A stretch of 45,245 nucleotides of DNA, from NCBI RefSeq assembly GCF_014199935.1, contig NZ_JACHOP010000032.1, positions 1 through 45,245 of the forward strand, read 5' to 3'. The stretch comes from Methylorubrum rhodinum (GTDB lineage: Bacteria; Pseudomonadota; Alphaproteobacteria; Rhizobiales; Beijerinckiaceae). The stretch's first letter is position 1; each line of letters begins with the position of its first letter. A model generated the notes under the pieces. That model saw only the letters and a program-made list of their open reading frames with translations, made no database searches and had not been told where the DNA came from. Of the stretch, positions 41,268 to 45,245 are shown in pieces. The position numbers and the translations under genes are program-made.

Positions 41268-43544
41268 TCAGTCCCGCAGGCGCAGGCCGACCCAGAAGTT
41301 GCCCTGTCGCGTCTTCTCCGAGCGGTGGCCGAGTTCGAGCAGCCGAGCCTTCAGGCCCGCCATCCCGAGCACCTTCTCACCGGCTTCCTCGCACCAGGTC
41401 CGGAAGTCGGCGTGCAGCGCCGCGGCCGGCGTCCGCGCCCCAGCAGCCGTGCCAGTGCGCTCGCGCAGCCAGCGCCGCACGTGGTCGGCCCCGTGCCGCC
41501 ACTGCGCCGTTGCCTCGCGCACCGCCCGCGGCGGCTCGAGCCCCTCCCGCTGCCATGCGCGGCAGCCCGCCAGCGCCCAGTTGAGGATGCCAGGCCCCTC
41601 CGCCCGCAGCTTGGCCGGCAGCTCGCGGTCGATCCGGCCCTCCGGCACGGCCACGTCGAACGGGATTACCCGGATGCGCCGCCAGAACGCCTCGTCGGTG
41701 GCCCGGACCTTCGGGAACTCGTTGGCATAGAGCCAGAGCGTGAATTGCGGCCGGTACTCGAACGGCTGGCCGTAGAGGTGCCGGGCCGTGATCGGATCGC
41801 CGCCGGTCATGCCCTTGACCCGCGCCTCGTCGAACTGCTGGATGTGATTGATCTCGCCGGCCGTGACGAGGCGCATCCCGTCCAGCCGGGCGAGGTCGGC
41901 CGGGATGGGTTCGTGGCGCTTGACCGTGAAGGTCTCCACGCCCGTGTGGCAGGCGTAGCCGCCGAGCAACTCGCGCAGCAGGTTGGCCAGGGTCGATTTG
42001 CCGGAGCGGCCGCAGCCCTTGAGGTAGAACAGCACTTGCCCGCTCACGTCGCCCGTCAGCGACATGCCGACGGCCCTCTGGACGAACGCGATCGCCTCGC
42101 GGTCACCTCCGAGGCTGTCATGTAAGAACTGGCGGAACAGCGGGCACGTCGCCTTCGGGTCGTGGGCGACTGCCGCCCGGCGCGTGAGGCGATCAGCCGG
42201 ATCGTGCGGGCGCAACTGGCCGGTGCGCAGGTCGAGGGTGCCGTTGGCCACGCACAGCAGCCAGGGCTGAGCGTCGAAGGCCTCGCCCGGAACCTCAAGG
42301 CGCCCCTTTGCCAGCCCGACCATGCGCTCCAGCGCCGGCTTGGACAGGCTGTGTCGCACCCAGGCCTCCCGGCGGGTCTTGTCGCCGGACCCGTTCAAGT
42401 GCGCCGCCTCCGCTGCGATCGCCCGAGCGGTCTCCTCGGCTAGCCGCAGCGCGAGCGTATCGCCGCCGGGGCGCCAGACCCCAGCGTCATAGGCGAGGAC
42501 ACCACGGCCCGGCACGTAGGCCACCGCGTCGCGATGGCGGCGAGCGAAGCGGTCGGCGTTGTCCGCGTCGGTCTCGCCGAGGGCGGCGAGTGCGGCGGCC
42601 AGCGGGTCGGCCGCCGACGGCGCAGTGTCGGACATAGACTGCCCACCACCATCCGCCTCAGCCCGCGGGATGCGGCGCGGTTGCACCAGACCCGCTCCCA
42701 GGCCGCTCTCAACCGTCCGGGCGACCTCGTCCGGCGCGAGGCCGATGGCGCGCCCGGCCTCGATGAGCTGGGCGCGGGCGGCCCCGACGTCGAGGCCACC
42801 CCCGCCGCCGAGTCGCCCGATCTTGTACGCCGCGGTGTTCAGCGCGGCGTTGCGGTGCCCGGGTCGGGCCTGGCGCAAGCGGCCGAGCTCGCCCGTGACA
42901 GCGGCCGCGGCGTAGGCCGCGCTCCGCTGGGATGAGGGCTCGGCGTCGGTCGCGGCCGGCGCGGCGGCCGCGTTCGTGGCGGACGTGGGCCGCTGGTTGA
43001 TCACCGCGACGAGCCACGCCGGCGCAGGGGTCGGTGCGGCGAGGTCGTCGAGGCCGCGCCCCGACACGTAGGCATAGCGGTGCCCGCTTGGGTGGAGGCT
43101 GCCGGCCGCCACGACGTACGACCCGTCAGCGCGCACGTCGAGCCCGGAGCCGAGGCGCCCTACGGAGGAGCGGGCGGCGCGGCCGTCGAGGGCTAGATAG
43201 ATGTGCCGGCCCCGCGCCGTACGGACTTCGATCGTTTTGGGCAGGCGCCTGTGCGTGCGTTCTAGGGCGCGCAGGCTGGCCTCGCCCGCCGGGCCATCGA
43301 CGTCGAGCACGAGGAGGTCGGACACACGGCCAGTGAGCAGGCCGTAGTTGGCGTGCGGGTGCTCGGCAGCGTGCGTGCGCAGCACCATGCGCTTGTCGGA
43401 GGCGGCGTGGAGGCCGCCGACGACGGCGGGCTCCTTCGATCTGTGGCGGAGGGGCAGCACGGGCTTGCCGCGCCGCAGCCAGCGCATGGCGCCGGCGGCG
43501 GCTTGCGGCAGGCCGCCCGCGGGCTGGGAGCGGTTAGCGCGCAT
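41268..43544 (-). CDS. Prim-pol / SF3 helicase (P4-type phage/plasmid primase)
   Basis: A 758-residue replication protein. The N-terminal bifunctional primase-polymerase domain (about 15-185) has the catalytic LLVLDVDGP pair, RGRHIYLAL with its His, and SYVVAAGSLHPSG. A Pro/Ala-rich connector (about 185-330) follows. The D5_N region includes WLLCVANGTLDLRTGQL, and the SF3 helicase has Walker A FYLKGCGRSGKSTLA (about 510) and LWLYANEFPKV as a motif C-like strand. Such proteins start replication of satellite phages, integrative elements and plasmids. ATG 43544 lies within the end of the upstream gene (11-base overlap). The inverted repeat beyond its stop may be its target. Confidence 0.9.
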   Translation of the reverse strand: MRANRSQPAGGLPQAAAGAMRWLRRGKPVLPLRHRSKEPAVVGGLHAASDKRMVLRTHAAEHPHANYGLLTGRVSDLLVLDVDGPAGEASLRALERTHRRLPKTIEVRTARGRHIYLALDGRAARSSVGRLGSGLDVRADGSYVVAAGSLHPSGHRYAYVSGRGLDDLAAPTPAPAWLVAVINQRPTSATNAAAAPAATDAEPSSQRSAAYAAAAVTGELGRLRQARPGHRNAALNTAAYKIGRLGGGGGLDVGAARAQLIEAGRAIGLAPDEVARTVESGLGAGLVQPRRIPRAEADGGGQSMSDTAPSAADPLAAALAALGETDADNADRFARRHRDAVAYVPGRGVLAYDAGVWRPGGDTLALRLAEETARAIAAEAAHLNGSGDKTRREAWVRHSLSKPALERMVGLAKGRLEVPGEAFDAQPWLLCVANGTLDLRTGQLRPHDPADRLTRRAAVAHDPKATCPLFRQFLHDSLGGDREAIAFVQRAVGMSLTGDVSGQVLFYLKGCGRSGKSTLANLLRELLGGYACHTGVETFTVKRHEPIPADLARLDGMRLVTAGEINHIQQFDEARVKGMTGGDPITARHLYGQPFEYRPQFTLWLYANEFPKVRATDEAFWRRIRVIPFDVAVPEGRIDRELPAKLRAEGPGILNWALAGCRAWQREGLEPPRAVREATAQWRHGADHVRRWLRERTGTAAGARTPAAALHADFRTWCEEAGEKVLGMAGLKARLLELGHRSEKTRQGNFWVGLRLRD

Positions 43545-44202
43545 CGGCGGACTCCGCGAACATGTCGGCCATCGGTTGGTGCAGGCGAGCCTCCGCCCAA
43601 ATGCGCTTCTTGACGATCTCCGCCACCTCAGACGCCGTCATCACGGGAGTCATCGTGCGGTCGACGAGGAGATCGCAGATGCGGTGCCAAGTCGCGAGCG
43701 TCTGCGCGTCGAGGGTGGCGGCGAAAGCCTCGGGTGCGACGTGGTCGAGGCGGGCGGAGACGAGATCGGGCACAAGGGGGCCGATCAGAGCGTAGTCGCG
43801 ATCGCTCGCGGCATCGACCTGCTCGGCGAGAGAGTACCAAGCCTCCATGATGAGTTCCTCGACGAACTCCGCCCGCGCTTCCGGCTCGGCTGGAACGGCG
43901 CCAAATTCCGCCTTCAATACGCCGACCATGACGCAGAACGCGGTGTAGGCGCGATCGAGGCCACCGCATCCCGGCTCGCCCGTTGCCGAGCCGGCGGCGC
44001 CGAGGCCGAGTGACGAAGCTAACGTCGGGCAGGCCTCGTCGCTCACAGTTGCGGACTTGTGCAGGCTCATGAGGTGCGGGACCCGGTCGGGGAAGCCCTC
44101 GCACGTCGTCGGCGCGGGATCGGGTAGGCGGACAGTCTTGTGCCGGCCAAGATTACGAGAGCTGTGGCGGGACGTTTGGGCGTGGGTCTGCTTACTGGGC
44201 AT
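43534..44202 (-). CDS. Hypothetical protein upstream of the primase
   Basis: A 222-residue protein. The N-terminal ~50 residues are polar, His/Ser/Arg-rich and likely disordered (MPSKQTHAQTSRHSSR). The rest is helical (FVEELIMEAWYSLAEQVDAA, ASEVAEIVKKRIWAEARLH). ATG 44202 is favoured over the longer frame. Its end overlaps the primase start by 11 bases, so the two are probably co-translated; a role in replication control or as an accessory factor is possible but not shown. Confidence 0.7.
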   Translation of the reverse strand: MPSKQTHAQTSRHSSRNLGRHKTVRLPDPAPTTCEGFPDRVPHLMSLHKSATVSDEACPTLASSLGLGAAGSATGEPGCGGLDRAYTAFCVMVGVLKAEFGAVPAEPEARAEFVEELIMEAWYSLAEQVDAASDRDYALIGPLVPDLVSARLDHVAPEAFAATLDAQTLATWHRICDLLVDRTMTPVMTASEVAEIVKKRIWAEARLHQPMADMFAESADAR

Positions 44203-44273
44203 GTCGAAATCCAACGATGGGGTTGTTTGGAGCGACCCCGCGCGGACAGGACGCGCGGGGCGATGGAGCTGGC

Positions 44274-44570
44274 TCAGCCGGCGCGCTTGCGCTCGCCCGC
44301 CGCGACGAGGGCGACAACGGCGTCGCGGTAGGACCACTGGTCGAGGCCGACCCAGCCGGGCTCGTTCTCCGGGGGACGGAGCGGGGCGGGGAAGGTTTCG
44401 TTAAGGATCAGATCGCCGATCTCGAGTTGCTCGAGGCCGAACTGCAGTCCGAGGCCGATGAGGCCGGGGTAGTCGATCACCACCGGCGCATCGCCGGTAT
44501 AGCTGATGCGCCAGCGCAGACCGCCGCTGAGGCGATCGACGAGGCGCTGACGAACGTTGTACATAAGCAT
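44274..44570 (-). CDS. Small hypothetical protein
   Basis: A 98-residue protein starting MLMYNVRQRLVDRL with a good ribosome site (TTGGAGG) eight bases or so ahead. It has a predicted beta-rich centre (WRISYTGDAPVVIDYPG) and ends VALVAAGERKRAG. It is the first gene of the leftward set leading to the primase. No family is recognised. Confidence 0.6.
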   Translation of the reverse strand: MLMYNVRQRLVDRLSGGLRWRISYTGDAPVVIDYPGLIGLGLQFGLEQLEIGDLILNETFPAPLRPPENEPGWVGLDQWSYRDAVVALVAAGERKRAG

Positions 44571-44680
44571 GGCTGTAGGCCTCCAACCCCTCGGGAAGAG
44601 GGGGGAGCAATTCTATCAGCTCACCGACAGGGACGTGGTTCGCACAAGCCCGGCGAACCAGTTTCAAGTGATTGCTATAA

Positions 44681-45150
44681 CTACAGAATTGCGTCCAGAA
44701 GCTCGTCTGGCAGTGGGAGAATCGATTGCCTTACCGGAGCGATCGGCTGCGTAGCTCCAAGTGCGAGGAGCTTGTAACCTCGCTGTTCGAGTTGCCCGCG
44801 CACGAACTCGTACTGCCCGAAGATCCGCGTCAGTCCCTGTAGATCGCGCGACTGAGCCAGAAGCCCCGTCGCGAAGCGAGCACCCTTGGGATCTCGAGGC
44901 CGGAAATGTCCGCCCCCGAATTGGCCAAGCCAAACGAAACCGGCCAAGAAATCCCCATCATCCTTCTTGCTGTAGGCCGCGGTTCTCCCTCTCAGCCCTT
45001 TGTAATGGCGCCTGACTGTCGCGTACTCGGCGCTGCCCGGTTTGTTATCGAAGATGCGGGCCGCGGTACTCCACCCGCCTTTAAGCTTGGAACCCTCTAC
45101 CGGCTCGAAGCGCAGTGATATGTCGTAGAGCGGTGCATATCTTCGTTGTT
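44681..45150 (-). pseudogene. 5'-truncated gene cut by IS element
   Basis: From the stop TAG (44681-44683) an open minus-strand frame runs right up to the IS end without a plausible start, reading (C-terminal part) LYDISLRFEPVEGSKLKGGW, YATVRRHYKGLRGRTAAYSKKD, FLAGFVWLGQF, LAQSRDLQGLTRIFGQYEFV. The segment has the look of real coding sequence. The N-terminal part is missing and the IS sits exactly where it should continue, so insertion probably destroyed the gene. The parent family is not recognised. A short internal ATG start (44947) could still give an 88-residue product. Confidence 0.6.
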
Positions 45151-45245
45151 TGATCCGCCCCCATGGGAGTGGTCCGCCCTGAGGTATGGCCTGCGGGCCA
45201 GGACGAGGACGGACAGATGGGAACGAAGCGGCACAAGCCGGAGGA
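45151..45245 (+). mobile_element. IS3-family insertion sequence, left end only
   Basis: TGATCCGCCCCCATGGGAGT at 45151 is a plausible terminal repeat of an IS3-family element, and the first transposase gene starts 66 bases inside. The element continues beyond the window. Confidence 0.65.
45217..45245 (+). CDS. IS3-family transposase OrfA, start only (partial)
   Basis: ATG at 45217 begins MGTKRHKPEE, the characteristic N terminus of IS3-family OrfA proteins (helix-turn-helix DNA-binding subunit; usual continuation IIAKLRQVE). Only ten codons are visible. A GGACGG lies just before the ATG. Confidence 0.75.

Larger units (their letters stand above)
16604..45245. mobile_element. Genomic island at tRNA-Ser (right end outside window)
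   Basis: A tRNA gene, a tyrosine integrase directly downstream, a degenerate copy of the tRNA 3' end, IS remnants, a defence/modification locus and plasmid-type replication genes are packed together, and no housekeeping gene appears again up to the right edge. GC is visibly lower between about 19.5 and 36 kb than in the flanking chromosome. The island may be composite (two nested elements). The true right attachment site was not found here. Confidence 0.75.

Overview
The window comes from a high-GC alphaproteobacterium, most likely a Methylobacterium/Methylorubrum-type member of the Methylobacteriaceae. This rests on the 16S rRNA 5' end, the very GC-rich codon use, and the gene families (HWE histidine kinase, Hint-domain protein, DUF3768, DUF6538 integrase). 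It is an inference; no database search was possible.

The left part (1 to about 16,600) is ordinary chromosome. It holds the 5' end of a 16S rRNA gene on the minus strand with its leader (boxA and two candidate promoters), an NDUFA9-like NAD(P)-binding protein, an MFS transporter, priA, a SpoIIAA-like protein, a small secreted protein, a zinc alcohol dehydrogenase, a Hint-domain protein, a secreted tail-collar protein, a short helical protein, a PAS/HWE sensor kinase, ubiB, rarA and tRNA-Ser(CGA).

A genomic island begins at the tRNA-Ser gene, with a tyrosine integrase just downstream and a degenerate copy of the tRNA 3' end after the integrase. The island has no right end in this window. Its first half (18.7-35.8 kb) looks like a DNA-modification and defence locus. 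One minus-strand unit reads: C5 cytosine methyltransferase, P-loop ATPase, 505-aa protein of unknown fold, 1835-aa protein with a PD-(D/E)XK-like motif and a HerA/FtsK-type ATPase, then a vsr mismatch endonuclease broken by one missing base. The order and sizes of the three middle genes recall the DptF-DptG-DptH (DndFGH) restriction module, but the modification partner here is cytosine methylation and no dndBCDE genes are present. A second C5 methyltransferase is divergent from this unit. Converging on it is a second minus-strand pair: a 778-aa protein with two GHKL ATPase modules (MORC/Hsp90-like at the N terminus, histidine-kinase-like at the C terminus) translationally coupled to a receiver-domain protein whose C-terminal region carries an RX4H motif of the kind found in HEPN ribonucleases. 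Together this suggests a two-tier system: methylation-guided restriction plus a phosphorelay-like switch for a possible RNase effector. That combination is the most interesting content of the window.

The second half of the island (36-45.2 kb) is plasmid- or integrative-element-like cargo: a candidate leader peptide/terminator, a protein with a Tudor-like C terminus, DUF3768, two exported proteins, a possible macrodomain-like protein, a prim-pol/SF3 helicase with a 32-bp inverted repeat and AT-rich spacer just beyond its 3' end, small unknown genes, and a gene cut by an IS3-family element that runs off the right edge.
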